Assembly (NCBI RefSeq): GCF_001274935.1
Contig: NZ_LILC01000023.1
Coordinates: 124,001-188,000, forward strand
Length of the DNA: 64,000 nucleotides
Direction: 5' to 3'
Source of the DNA: Priestia koreensis
Lineage (GTDB): Bacteria > Bacillota > Bacilli > Bacillales > Bacillaceae_H
This document shows positions 16,358 to 24,925 of the stretch, piece by piece (position 1 is the stretch's first letter; each line of letters begins with the position of its first letter). Below the pieces are notes generated by a model. That model saw only the letters and a list, made by a program, of their open reading frames with translations. It was not told the origin of the DNA and made no database searches. The translations under genes were made by a program, and so were the position numbers.

Positions 16358-16548
16358 CAAGACCCTTCTCTCTACTCTATCAGTATCCCTAGTGTAGCAT
16401 ATTATGAAGCAAAGGCAGAGAGAAAAATACTGTAACCACCGCAATTCCTCTAGTTCAAAGGAAGGATTTTCTTTTCTTTTGGCGCCAAACCCTTCGCTTT
16501 CTCATATTTTATAAGGAAATCGCTTACAAAAAAAGAGGTGAACGAAAC

Positions 16549-16743
16549 ATGACAAAATTTATTTCCATGCTCGCAAGCGTGTTGCTTATTATCGGTGGGC
16601 TCAACTGGTTATTTGTGTCTCTTGACTTTAATCTCGTAACAAAGCTATTTGGATCATCCCCGACACTCGTTGACATCATCTACTGGGCTATCGGTCTTTC
16701 TGCTGTTTACGTGTTATATGACCGCTTTTTAAAAGGAAAATAG
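16549..16743 (+). CDS. Small DUF378-family membrane protein
   Basis: Protein of 64 residues with two hydrophobic helices (about 4-24 and 38-58) and the conserved GGLNWLFV motif between them, which is the DUF378/YuzA signature. GAGGTGA lies 8 nt before the ATG. The function of the family is unknown. It stands alone and is closed by a strong bidirectional terminator. Confidence 0.85.
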   Translation: MTKFISMLASVLLIIGGLNWLFVSLDFNLVTKLFGSSPTLVDIIYWAIGLSAVYVLYDRFLKGK

Positions 16744-16786
16744 CAAAAAAAGATCTGACGTATATGCGACGTCAGATCTTTTTTCT
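16744..16786. terminator. Bidirectional intrinsic terminator
   Basis: AAAAAAAGATCTGACG pairs with CGTCAGATCTTTTTT. It separates the DUF378-like gene from convergent topB. Confidence 0.9.
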
Positions 16787-18868
16787 TTACTTCTTATTTT
16801 GCAACGCTTGTTTTAATGCATCGCCAAGACTTGAACCAAATGCGCTGTCATCACTGTATTTTTTCATCAGCTGACGCTCCTCGCGCTTTGTCACTTTTTT
16901 CTTCTTATCTTCTGCTTTTTCGACCACTTGACACATGCGACATTGGAAATAGGTTCCTGCTTTTCCATCATGAATTTCCATGCGTTTATGACACTGTGGA
17001 CAGCGACGGTTAGAAAGCTTCGGATCTTTGGCACGCTTGTAGCTGCATTCACGGCTTGAACAAATAAGCATACGTCCTTGCTTCGTTTTCTTTTCTTTCA
17101 AAAACTCCCCGCAGTCTGGACATTTAGACCCTGTTAAATTATGCGGGCGATACTCTTTGCTACTCATCTTCACTTCAGATACGAGGTTTTCCGTTTGCTT
17201 GCGAATGTTCGCTAAAAACTCACGCGCGTTTCCTTTTCCTTTTGCAATCGCTTCTAGCTCACTTTCCCATTTCGCTGTAAGCTCTGGAGAAGTCAATTCA
17301 TCTGCGACAAGATCAATCAGCTGCTTCCCTTTTTTCGTTGGGAACAGACGATTATTTTGACGTTCGATGGATTCACTATGCAAAAGCTTTTCAATAATAT
17401 CCGCACGAGTAGCCGGTGTACCGAGATTATGTTTTTCCATTTTCCCTAATAGATCGGCCTCTGTATAACGATGTGGCGGTTCTGTGAACGCACTTTTTAG
17501 CTGCACGTCCTGAACGCTAAGCATTTGCCCTTCTTCAACGGGTGGAAGCGTACTTTCCTTGTCCTCACCGTCTTTTCCAATCACCTTTTTAAATCCTAGA
17601 TCAATGACGCGATTTCCCTTTGCTACAAAGCGCTCGCCGTTCAGATCAAGATCCATACGAATGGATTCGTATTGATAAGCAGGATAAAAGAGGGCAATAA
17701 ATCGCTTAGCAATCAAATCGTACAATTTGCGTTCATCCTGTGATAAATCACGTAAAAATAGCGGTTGATCTGTGACGATGATCGCATGATGATCACTCAC
17801 TTTTTCGTTGTTTACGACACGTTTTGGCAGCGTAGGGTTTTGAAGAATCGGACGCACTTCTTCTTTATACGATCCTACAATGCTTTGCAGTCGCTCTTTC
17901 ATTGTGTCCACCATATCCGTCGTTAAATAGCGAGAATCTGTACGTGGATATGTGACAAGCTTATGTTGTTCATACAGCTTTTGTAATACGCTTAGCGTCT
18001 TTTTGGCAGAAAAGCCGTAGCGTTTATTCGCATCACGCTGTAATTCGTTCAAATCGTAAGGAAGCAGCTGCGCTTCTTTTGCGATCTTAGAATAAACCTT
18101 CACGACTTTTGCTTGTTGATCCGCTACTTTTTTCTCGATACGCTCTGCTTCTTCCTTATCAAATAAACGCTTTTCTTGATTTCGTTCCCACATCGCTCCG
18201 AACTTACCAAGATTTGCAGATAGCGTCCAGTATTCGCTAGGGACGAATTTTTCGATTTCCTTGTCACGTTGCAAAATCATCGCAAGCGTTGGCGTTTGAA
18301 CACGACCTGCTGACAAAGGCTCTTCGTATTTTGTTGTCATTGCGCGCGTCACATTTAGACCGATCAGCCAATCAGCTTCTGAGCGACAAACCGCTGATTC
18401 GTATAGGCGGTCAAACTCTTTCCCAGGCTTTAGGTTTTGAAATCCTTGGCGAATGGCCTGATCCGTTTGGGACGAAATCCACAAGCGTTTGAACGGCTTA
18501 TTCCAGCGAACTTTCTCCATAATCCAGCGTGCCACAAGCTCTCCCTCACGCCCTGCATCGGTTGCGATAATCAGTTCTTTTATGTCTTTTCGTTTCGCTA
18601 AATCCGCGACCGTGCGAAACTGCGGACTTGTTTTACCAATCACTTTTAGCTTCATTTCTTTTGGAATAATCGGTAAGTCTTCTAATTTCCACATCTTATA
18701 TCGGTTATCGTAATCTTCTGGTGTTTTTAATTCAATTAAATGACCCAATGCCCACGTAACGACATACTTTGGTCCTTCTATGTATCCTTTTTTACTATCA
18801 TTACAGCCAAGTACACGTGCAATTTCCCGAGCAACGCTTGGCTTTTCAGCGAGTACTAATGATTTCAT
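16787..18868 (-). CDS. topB: DNA topoisomerase III (type IA)
   Basis: Relaxes and decatenates DNA by single-strand passage. The TOPRIM domain is at the N-terminus (LVLAEKPSVAREIA, then ATDAGREGELVARW near residue 106). The active-site tyrosine lies in VTYPRTDSRYLT near 310, and the C-terminus has two four-Cys zinc-ribbon-like clusters (CPDCGEF...CSSREC and CPQCHKR...CRMC). About 693 residues is close to the B. subtilis protein. The chosen start is the ATG at 18868, with GGAGG 9 nt upstream; an in-frame extension to 19021 has no such site. Monocistronic. Confidence 0.93.
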   Translation of the reverse strand: MKSLVLAEKPSVAREIARVLGCNDSKKGYIEGPKYVVTWALGHLIELKTPEDYDNRYKMWKLEDLPIIPKEMKLKVIGKTSPQFRTVADLAKRKDIKELIIATDAGREGELVARWIMEKVRWNKPFKRLWISSQTDQAIRQGFQNLKPGKEFDRLYESAVCRSEADWLIGLNVTRAMTTKYEEPLSAGRVQTPTLAMILQRDKEIEKFVPSEYWTLSANLGKFGAMWERNQEKRLFDKEEAERIEKKVADQQAKVVKVYSKIAKEAQLLPYDLNELQRDANKRYGFSAKKTLSVLQKLYEQHKLVTYPRTDSRYLTTDMVDTMKERLQSIVGSYKEEVRPILQNPTLPKRVVNNEKVSDHHAIIVTDQPLFLRDLSQDERKLYDLIAKRFIALFYPAYQYESIRMDLDLNGERFVAKGNRVIDLGFKKVIGKDGEDKESTLPPVEEGQMLSVQDVQLKSAFTEPPHRYTEADLLGKMEKHNLGTPATRADIIEKLLHSESIERQNNRLFPTKKGKQLIDLVADELTSPELTAKWESELEAIAKGKGNAREFLANIRKQTENLVSEVKMSSKEYRPHNLTGSKCPDCGEFLKEKKTKQGRMLICSSRECSYKRAKDPKLSNRRCPQCHKRMEIHDGKAGTYFQCRMCQVVEKAEDKKKKVTKREERQLMKKYSDDSAFGSSLGDALKQALQNKK

Positions 18869-19059
18869 TTCTATATACCTCCAATTCACTTTCTCCATTA
18901 TAACGTAAATGAGTGACTTCTCCAGTATTTTTAACCGTATCGCTAAGGAGCGCTCTCGATTGTGCGGACATTTTCTTTTTCTATGTAAAAAAACAGACAA
19001 GTCTCCTACTGGTACATGCATACATATAAAACAAGCATCTTTAAAAAGGAGTGAAAATC

Positions 19060-19503
19060 ATGAAGTTTGTGGTGATTACGAAAAAACGACTGATCGCGTT
19101 TGCTTTGGCTTTTGCTGTGGCCGTTTGCGGTGCATGGTTATTACTGAAGCCTGATAGTGTTGCAACGACTGGGAAACCGCAAAAAGAATACGTAATCAAT
19201 ATGGTAACAGGCGAATTTAAAACGACAACGAGTGATGGCAAAGAAATTGAAGCCTATCGCTGGGACCCAGGAACAATCGTCGTACCTAAAGACGAGAATA
19301 TTAAGCTGAGCCTCTACGGTGTCAACGGAAAAGAGCACCCGTTTAAAATTGAAGGCACCACGATTAAAGGGATGGTGACAAAAGGCAAAGAAACCGTTGT
19401 CAACCTTCGTTTTAACAAAGAAGGTACGTACCGTTTAATTTGCACGGCTCATTCAGACATGGCTCATAACGGACCGATGATTGCTTATATTGTGGTAGAT
19501 TAA
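19060..19503 (+). CDS. Membrane-anchored cupredoxin-domain protein
   Basis: Exported copper-binding-type protein of 147 residues. The N-terminal helix (about residues 8-28) is a signal anchor. The remaining 115 residues form a cupredoxin/COX2-like beta sandwich with likely type-I copper ligands: His in GKEHPFKIEG near 94, and Cys, His and Met in CTAHSDMAHNGPM near 130-142. The ATG at 19060 follows AAAAGGAG at 8 nt; a GTG at 19051 overlaps that site. Probably an electron carrier or copper protein at the outer face of the membrane; no oxidase genes are adjacent. Confidence 0.82.
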   Translation: MKFVVITKKRLIAFALAFAVAVCGAWLLLKPDSVATTGKPQKEYVINMVTGEFKTTTSDGKEIEAYRWDPGTIVVPKDENIKLSLYGVNGKEHPFKIEGTTIKGMVTKGKETVVNLRFNKEGTYRLICTAHSDMAHNGPMIAYIVVD

Positions 19504-19591
19504 TAAAGGGAAGCATGAAAAAAGAAGCTTGGAAAATCCTAGGCCACTGAAAAACTTCAGATTTTTAGATAATCAGTAGAACGTAAGACAA

Positions 19592-19634
19592 AAAAGCTGG
19601 ATCAATTCCGTTTTCTAGAATTGATCCAGCTTTT
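19592..19634. terminator. Strong bidirectional hairpin inside the IS relic
   Basis: AAAAGCTGGATCAATTC pairs with GAATTGATCCAGCTTTT around a 9-nt loop. It follows the relic minus-strand frame and the plus-strand cupredoxin gene. Confidence 0.75.
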
Positions 19635-19784
19635 GCTTTTCAATTTAGACCGTTTCTTGGATTTCTCCTTGAAGTATGCTTCTCTTTGAAAAGGTGCTTG
19701 GTCAGTATGTTCCGTTGACTTCACTGAAACGGAATTATTGGAACCACCCTTTTGAATAAATGGATTTTCTTCATTATCAAGCAA
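19602..19784 (-). pseudogene. Possible transposase fragment
   Basis: Sixty codons, very basic, without a ribosome binding site. The end is KSKKRSKLKSKSWINSRKRN and merges into a terminator hairpin. It lies within inverted repeats and may be a truncated transposase C-terminal region. It could equally be a chance frame. Confidence 0.3.
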
Positions 19785-19786
19785 AA

Positions 19787-19824
19787 AAGGGCCAAGTTCC
19801 TTTCAAGATGGGAACTTGGCCCTT
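19787..19824. repeat. Perfect 14-bp hairpin within the relic
   Basis: AAGGGCCAAGTTCC pairs perfectly with GGAACTTGGCCCTT around a 10-nt loop. It lies just before the GC-rich repeat. Confidence 0.7.
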
Positions 19825-19835
19825 ACATCTGATGC

Positions 19836-19968
19836 AGTCGCTCTAGGTGGTTTGGAACGGAAGGTGCGGGACTAGCGTGACAGGTGAGACCCCGCAGAGC
19901 AGCGAGGAGGCTCACCGCACGCCCCGCGGAAAGCGAAGCGACCTGGAGTGGAGATCAACCGACTCCGT
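19836..19968 (+). repeat. GC-rich dispersed Bacillaceae-type repeat
   Basis: About 130 bp of markedly higher GC than its surroundings. It has an internal hairpin (GGTGAG ... CTCACC around CCCGCAG) and the run CGCACGCCCCGCGGAAAGCG. I recall this core recurring in intergenic regions of many Bacillaceae genomes. It occurs once here, so repetition cannot be shown from this window. Confidence 0.55.
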
Positions 19969-20029
19969 TATGACCGCAATCCTTTACACTTTTTCAGTGG
20001 CCTCGAAGATCCTAGCCCCTTTTTCGTTC

Positions 20030-21361
20030 TTACGCAAGTGCCTGCAGTCCAGCTTGATTCAAGAAGTTCCAAGGTTTATTAAAGTGCGGTTGGAAAAAGA
20101 AATCCACGAATCCAAGCTCTTCAATCGTTAGACCTTTTTGGATACCAACTGAAATGGTGTTAATCGCTTGAGTCACGTCTACTTTCGAAATAATTTGCGC
20201 GCCCACAATGCGACTTGTTTCCTCTTCATACGTTACTTTTAGCATAATCGGCTCGTACGTTGGCATAAACTCAGGTCGATTGTTTTCTGTGATTGTGATA
20301 CTTTTCACATTCATATTTAAAAGTTTAGCAGATGTTTCCGTTACACCTGTAGATGCCATGCTATAGTCATAAATGTGAAGACCTGATGTCCCTTGTGTGC
20401 CCATGTAACGAATGCTTGGTTTTACTAGATTTTTGGCTACTAATGTTCCCATGCGCACCGCATTTGTCGCAAGCGGGATATACATGTGTTCACCAGTTGG
20501 ATTATATTTCACGGCACAGCTGTCACCTGCAGCATATACGTCAGGATTACTTGTTTGCATATACTCATTAACAACAATGGCTCCATTTCCTAACATATCA
20601 ACTTGACCATTTAAAAGCCCTGTGTTTGGTTTGAAGCCCACACACAAGATAACAAGATCCGCTTCGTATTCACCTTTTGTCGTAATGACTTTAGAAACAT
20701 TACCGTTTTCGCCTTCAAATTTTGTCACCGTTTGATTGAGCGCTAGCGTAACGTTTCGTTTTCTAAATTCATCTTCAATTAAATCCGTGTATTCACGATC
20801 TAGATATTTATTTAAAATGCGCTCTTCTCCGTCAATTAGCGTAACTTCCGCACCGTATTTCTCAAATGCTTCTACAAGTTCTACACCAATGTATCCAGCA
20901 CCGATGACCGTAATTTTTTTCGCTTCTTTCGCTTTATCAATAATGTTATTTGCATGGTGAAAGTTTTTCGATAACACGATGTTATTTAGCTTAATTCCGT
21001 CAATTGGCGGAATGATTGGCCAAGAACCTGTTGTCATCACAAGCTTATCAAATGTATCTTCGATTTGTTCACCGGTTTCTAAGTTTTTCGCCGTAATTCG
21101 TTTTTCATTTGTATCAATCGATAGGACTTCATGCTTCATTTTCATTGAAACACCCATTGAAGCAAGCTCTTGAGGTGATGAGTAGAAAAGTCCATTTGCA
21201 TCTTTCGCTACTCCTCCTACATAAAGTGCAATACCACATGATAAAAATGACACGTTGTCATTTCGCTCATATACGGTAACCTCAGCTTCTGGGTATAGTG
21301 TTGCAATATTTTTGACCGCCGCTGTTCCGGCATGTGTACAACCAATGACTGCTACTTTCAT
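20030..21361 (-). CDS. nox: Water-forming NADH oxidase / CoA-disulfide-reductase family flavoprotein
   Basis: FAD-dependent pyridine nucleotide-disulfide oxidoreductase of 443 residues. The N-terminal FAD fold is VIGCTHAGTAA, with His as in streptococcal NADH oxidase. The redox-active cysteine is in FLSCGIALYVGG near residue 42. The NADH fold VIGAGYIGVELVEAF is near 153, and DVYAAGDSCA near 275 closes FAD binding. The single Cys and GIALYVGG context favour NADH oxidase (NADH + O2 to NAD and water) over NADH peroxidase; CoA-disulfide reductase is the main alternative. Three Rex-type operators surround its promoter, which fits an NADH-recycling enzyme. Monocistronic. Confidence 0.85.
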   Translation of the reverse strand: MKVAVIGCTHAGTAAVKNIATLYPEAEVTVYERNDNVSFLSCGIALYVGGVAKDANGLFYSSPQELASMGVSMKMKHEVLSIDTNEKRITAKNLETGEQIEDTFDKLVMTTGSWPIIPPIDGIKLNNIVLSKNFHHANNIIDKAKEAKKITVIGAGYIGVELVEAFEKYGAEVTLIDGEERILNKYLDREYTDLIEDEFRKRNVTLALNQTVTKFEGENGNVSKVITTKGEYEADLVILCVGFKPNTGLLNGQVDMLGNGAIVVNEYMQTSNPDVYAAGDSCAVKYNPTGEHMYIPLATNAVRMGTLVAKNLVKPSIRYMGTQGTSGLHIYDYSMASTGVTETSAKLLNMNVKSITITENNRPEFMPTYEPIMLKVTYEEETSRIVGAQIISKVDVTQAINTISVGIQKGLTIEELGFVDFFFQPHFNKPWNFLNQAGLQALA

Positions 21362-21395
21362 GAAAAAGTCCTCCTTATAATAAGAAAAAGTATGA

Positions 21396-21413
21396 TTGTG
21401 AATCTTTTCACAA
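21396..21413. promoter_or_regulatory. Rex box 1 (nox)
   Basis: TTGTGAATCTTTTCACAA is a perfect match to the Rex consensus TTGTGAA-N4-TTCACAA. It lies downstream of the likely transcription start. Confidence 0.85.
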
Positions 21414-21417
21414 GTTT

Positions 21418-21435
21418 ATGTGAAATGTTTCACAT
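21418..21435. promoter_or_regulatory. Rex box 2 (nox)
   Basis: ATGTGAAATGTTTCACAT is a perfect palindrome differing from the Rex consensus only at the outermost bases, 5 bp from Rex box 1. Confidence 0.8.
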
Positions 21436-21451
21436 ATCGTTTACAATTTTC

Positions 21452-21480
21452 ATTATAGGACGATTCCTTTTAAAAATCAA
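21452..21480 (-). promoter_or_regulatory. nox promoter
   Basis: Minus-strand TTGATT (21475-21480) and TATAAT (21452-21457) are 17 nt apart. Rex boxes lie on both sides. Confidence 0.7.
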
Positions 21481-21485
21481 GATAT

Positions 21486-21503
21486 ATGTGAAGTTTTTCA
21501 CAT
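21486..21503. promoter_or_regulatory. Rex box 3 (nox)
   Basis: ATGTGAAGTTTTTCACAT lies just upstream of the -35, again Rex-like with only the outermost bases off consensus. Confidence 0.78.
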
Positions 21504-21550
21504 AGTTTTTTAGTGGTAATTTATTCTTGTTTTTACAATCTTATCTTGCA

Positions 21551-21581
21551 AAAAAAAGAGAGCATCTCTGCCCTCTCTTAC
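21551..21581 (-). terminator. Intrinsic terminator of the GNAT operon
   Basis: Minus-strand AAGAGAG pairs with CTCTCTT and a long T run follows, right at the stop of the downstream gene. Confidence 0.8.
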
Positions 21582-21892
21582 TCATTTAAGCGTAGGCGAT
21601 TTTGCACGAAACGAATCACATTTAAAATCGTTTCTGTCTGTGCAATGTCCACACGCTCCCGGTGAAATTCGCCGCTGCTGTGATAAAAAATGACTTCTCC
21701 TTTTCCAGCGTCTTCATTAATGTCTAGCTGAAAGCTTAAAGGTGTTGCTAGAATGTCGCCTGAATCATCTCGCGTAACGATCTGACAAAGCATTTCCCCT
21801 TCATCATTTTTTTCATGTAGAAAATCATAGCGCATCTCATACACCATTTTTTCAAGCTGTGTTTGCAATAATTGTTCAATTGCCCCTGCCAC
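21578..21892 (-). CDS. Hypothetical protein of about 104 residues
   Basis: I do not recognise this protein. It is soluble and acidic, with a helical N-terminus (AGAIEQLLQTQLEKMVYEM) and an alternating beta-like middle (LSFQLDINEDAGKGEVIFYHS), ending in a helix. The ATG at 21910 has no ribosome site, while AAAGAGGGATTAAAA precedes an in-frame GTG at 21892, which I prefer. It follows the GNAT gene closely (under 30 nt) and is presumably cotranscribed. Confidence 0.6.
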   Translation of the reverse strand: MAGAIEQLLQTQLEKMVYEMRYDFLHEKNDEGEMLCQIVTRDDSGDILATPLSFQLDINEDAGKGEVIFYHSSGEFHRERVDIAQTETILNVIRFVQNRLRLNE

Positions 21893-21916
21893 TTTTAATC
21901 CCTCTTTCATAGTTGT

Positions 21917-22786
21917 TCATGATGATATTGCCTTTGTCATATACACTTGCTCTACCGTTCTCTCAAATCCCCAATCAGCTAGTGCTTTTGCTAACGTCTC
22001 ATTCGATTGTTGAATACAGGCTGCTAGACGAATCATCTCTTTAGAAGGATGAAACACTTGGGTCAATAATCCATCGTAGCACGTTCGCTGCCCGTTCCCT
22101 TCGTTCACTTCACACTGCATCAGCGTAGTGATCAGCTTTTTCTTATGGGGATCAACTGCTGAGCGATACACTGCATAACCGACTACCTCGCCTCGTTCAT
22201 CTTTTGCTAGAACGTACTGTGCGTCAGGTATATGATCACACTGCGTCTGCCACGGCGCTCGTTCATTATAAAAATCAAGGGACGTTATTTCCCATTTATA
22301 AGCGTTTGTGTACGTATAGGGTGAATCAGCGACGATTATCGGAGTGAAATTCATTGCCTGATAGTGATCGACATAATCAACAATTTCATACCCCTTCTTC
22401 TTATATAGAGAAATTGCCCGCTCATTTTCTTTAATCGCCTCAAGCGTTGCAAGCTGGACGTTCTCTCTTTGATAGATTGCCAGCACCTCGTCCATCAAAA
22501 GCTGACCAACGCCATCATTTCGGTAGCTCATTTTCACCCCTGTGCCCCCGTTATAAGCAAGTTTAATTCCTTTTGCTGTGCGAATTCCATTCACAACGAG
22601 CCCAATAGGCTGATCCCCATCAAACGCTACAACAGAATGTGTGGCAGATAATCCATATGTGCCGAGCCGTTTTAAGAAAGAATCGGGGGTCATCTTCATA
22701 TCAAAATAATACCCCTCAAATCCCTCATTCCATGCCTGTACTGCTTCTGTGATCGTACAATCAGCAAGCCGTTTCATCGTAAACAT
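21917..22786 (-). CDS. GNAT family N-acetyltransferase
   Basis: Acetyl-CoA-dependent acetyltransferase of about 289 residues. The first domain has the acetyl-CoA loop YRNDGVGQLLMDEVL near residue 88-102 and LYKKKGYEIVDYV near 130. The second half (residues 160-290) looks like a degenerate second GNAT fold without a clear RxxGxG loop. TAGGGGGT lies best for the ATG at 22786; in-frame ATGs at 22792 and 22777 cannot be excluded. Substrate unknown. Confidence 0.78.
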   Translation of the reverse strand: MFTMKRLADCTITEAVQAWNEGFEGYYFDMKMTPDSFLKRLGTYGLSATHSVVAFDGDQPIGLVVNGIRTAKGIKLAYNGGTGVKMSYRNDGVGQLLMDEVLAIYQRENVQLATLEAIKENERAISLYKKKGYEIVDYVDHYQAMNFTPIIVADSPYTYTNAYKWEITSLDFYNERAPWQTQCDHIPDAQYVLAKDERGEVVGYAVYRSAVDPHKKKLITTLMQCEVNEGNGQRTCYDGLLTQVFHPSKEMIRLAACIQQSNETLAKALADWGFERTVEQVYMTKAISS

Positions 22787-22856
22787 CCCCATACCCCCTA
22801 TAGATCGATCGGACTTTCTATATGTTCAACCATGTACATAGCTTTAAACAAACGTT

Positions 22857-23693
22857 CTACTGAACGCTCTGAAAATTCAGGCCGATGTTTCCAAGCGCTT
22901 GTTGAAGGCTTGAGAACGTTTTTGTCTGACCGAAGTTAATGCCAAGGTTCACAACCGTTTGGGCAATATCAGGAGTAATTCCACTGACCATAGCGTCTAC
23001 ACCGATTAATTTTAACGAATCAATAATTTGAAAAAGCTGCTGCGCTACATATGTATCAATGATTGGAACACCAGATAAATCAAGCACGAAGTAAGAAAGC
23101 TTCAGCTGTACACTTTGCTCAAGCGCATGCTCTAGTAAAAGCTTGGCACGATATGTATCAATGGTTCCGACAACGGGAAGGACAGCCACTCCTTCAACAA
23201 TCGGAACGACGGGTACCGATAGCTCCATCATGGCGTTTCTTGATTGCTCGATTTGTTCACTGTGGAAATTAACGAACGGAAGGCTAAAATAATACACGAC
23301 TTCATTTACTGTTCGGTCGAGAAGTGAAATTGCATAGTAAAACTCTGAGAGAGTTAGATTTAAATAAATTCCTTCCTCCTGTACAACTTCTCCGATAAAA
23401 TGTCGGTATTGAGGAACCTCGTTTAACATGGCATCAAGCGTCGCGTTCATCTCTGCACACTTACGACCTGACTGCAATCCCCATTCTTCAACCTGACGCG
23501 TACGTTCGCTCTCATCTAAAATAAGCGAATTAGCATAGAGCGTGACAAGCTCTATGCGTAACGGGTATAGACTTTTCGCCATAGGCAATAACTCATCTGG
23601 ATATCGTTTGTTTTGTTCATCTGTAATTTTCTGTGCAAGTTCCTCTTTTTGTTCAAAGATCTTTTTACTTATACGTACCATATAGTCGTTCAT
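22857..23693 (-). CDS. RsbR-type stressosome protein (STAS domain)
   Basis: Paralogue of RsbR, a scaffold of the stressosome that controls sigma-B-type stress signalling. The N-terminal 150 residues are the variable, probably globin-like sensor part. The C-terminal STAS domain contains YFVLDLSGVPIIDTYVAQQLF and GVDAMVSGITPDIAQTVVNLG. These align with the two phosphorylatable threonines of RsbR, with Ser replacing the first (DLSGV) and Thr kept in the second (AQT). An in-frame GTG at 23705 is possible; the ATG at 23693 preceded by GGGGAA is preferred. It stands alone, not in an rsb operon. Confidence 0.85.
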   Translation of the reverse strand: MNDYMVRISKKIFEQKEELAQKITDEQNKRYPDELLPMAKSLYPLRIELVTLYANSLILDESERTRQVEEWGLQSGRKCAEMNATLDAMLNEVPQYRHFIGEVVQEEGIYLNLTLSEFYYAISLLDRTVNEVVYYFSLPFVNFHSEQIEQSRNAMMELSVPVVPIVEGVAVLPVVGTIDTYRAKLLLEHALEQSVQLKLSYFVLDLSGVPIIDTYVAQQLFQIIDSLKLIGVDAMVSGITPDIAQTVVNLGINFGQTKTFSSLQQALGNIGLNFQSVQ

Positions 23694-23755
23694 GTTTTTC
23701 CCCACTATCTACCAAGTTTATAAGCTCTATCAGTATTCTAACACTTTTCTTCCCT

Positions 23756-24778
23756 TTAAGGGGTAAAATGAGTGTGCGAACCGCTCTTAATCGCCTCTGC
23801 TAGTAATTGATACGAGCGTTTTTTCGCTTCAAAATCATAGATATTCGTAATAATTAAAAATTCATCGGTTTGGTAGCGTTTCTGTAGCTCTACTAGTTCT
23901 CTTGCGGCTTTTTCTGGGTTTCCAACAATCATACGACGTCGGTTTTTCGAAATTTTTTCGCGATCGCGCTCGTTGTATGCTCTATTCTTCGCCTCTTCAG
24001 GACTTGGAACGCGTGTATCAAGCCCATTTTCGACTTTCAGTAGCCACAAGTCGAGACTCTTTGCATGGTATTCGGCCTCTTCATCCGTTGGCGCACAAAC
24101 AACAAACACACATACATTTACATGTGGCTCACTTTGTGCAAAAGAAGGCTGAAAATGCTCATAGTAATAGTCGATTGCTTCTTCTCCCGCAGTAGGATTA
24201 ATAAAGTGACCGAACGTAAAAGCGGTGCCTTGTTCAGCAGCAAGGCGAGCACTGCGCTGATTAATTCCGAGTAGCCAAATCTCTGGCTGCTGTTCCGTTT
24301 TAGGATTTGCGATCACTCCCGCAAATTCATGATCGCTTGGTAGACGGTTATGCAAATGATACTGCAAATCCGCTACCTGACGCGGAAACTCATTCATGCT
24401 TCTTCGAATTCCATCTGTTAGAGCTAGACGGGTTGTATTTCCTCCGCCTGGTGAACGGCCAATTCCTAGCTCAACGCGACCAGGAAATAGCGTTTCCATC
24501 ACGTGAAAATCTTCTGCTACTTTAAACGGGCTATACTGCGGGAGTAAAACACCCCCTGAACCTACCTTAATGCTCTCTGTTTTTGATGCAATATGGGTCA
24601 TAAGTAGCGTAGGAGACGTTCCAGCTAGTCCTGATGTGTTATGATGCTCAGCGAGCCAGTATCGCTCATACCCGAGTCTCTCTGCCCACTGTGCTAGCTC
24701 CACGCTTTGACCAAATGCATCGCTTGGTGTTTGTCCGTTTGAAATGGGTGTTTGATCTAAGACACCTAACCGTATCAT
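23756..24778 (-). CDS. LLM-class flavin-dependent monooxygenase
   Basis: Bacterial luciferase-like TIM barrel of 340 residues that probably uses reduced FMN from a separate reductase. Typical motifs are LGVLDQTPI at the start, YERYWLAEHHN near residue 38, VGSGGVLLPQYSP near 73, ELGIGRSPGG near 102, and VGNPEKAARELVEL near 290. This set matches the MsnO8/YceB-like subgroup, whose substrates are not known. AGGAGGTT lies 6 nt before the ATG. Confidence 0.88.
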   Translation of the reverse strand: MIRLGVLDQTPISNGQTPSDAFGQSVELAQWAERLGYERYWLAEHHNTSGLAGTSPTLLMTHIASKTESIKVGSGGVLLPQYSPFKVAEDFHVMETLFPGRVELGIGRSPGGGNTTRLALTDGIRRSMNEFPRQVADLQYHLHNRLPSDHEFAGVIANPKTEQQPEIWLLGINQRSARLAAEQGTAFTFGHFINPTAGEEAIDYYYEHFQPSFAQSEPHVNVCVFVVCAPTDEEAEYHAKSLDLWLLKVENGLDTRVPSPEEAKNRAYNERDREKISKNRRRMIVGNPEKAARELVELQKRYQTDEFLIITNIYDFEAKKRSYQLLAEAIKSGSHTHFTP

Positions 24779-24865
24779 GATGCAACCTCCTGTCTTCCAT
24801 ATCGTGTTGTTTCACTATAGCTCTTTTTCAAAGAGAAAGAAAAGAAATTAGCCTCCCCAATACAA

Positions 24866-24897
24866 ACAAACGGCGAACATGAATGATCGCCGTTTTT
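24866..24897 (-). terminator. Intrinsic terminator of the MFS transporter gene
   Basis: AAACGGCGA pairs with TCGCCGTTT. T-rich tracts flank both sides. Confidence 0.7.
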
Positions 24898-24925
24898 CTG
24901 TTAGTATGTACAGCGCCGGTTAGCC

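Larger units (their letters stand above)
19536..20015. mobile_element. Degenerate insertion-sequence relic or MITE-like element
   Basis: AGGCCACTGAAAAACT (19541-19556) and ACTTTTTCAGTGGCCT (19988-20003) are 16-bp inverted repeats with one mismatch. ATCCTAG occurs at 19536-19542 and again at 20009-20015, a possible 7-bp target duplication. Inside are two strong hairpins, a GC-rich repeat, and a 60-codon minus-strand frame (19602-19784). That frame's RE-YFKEKSKKRSK segment is loosely like DDE transposases of the IS1182 type. No intact transposase remains. Family assignment is tentative. Confidence 0.5.
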
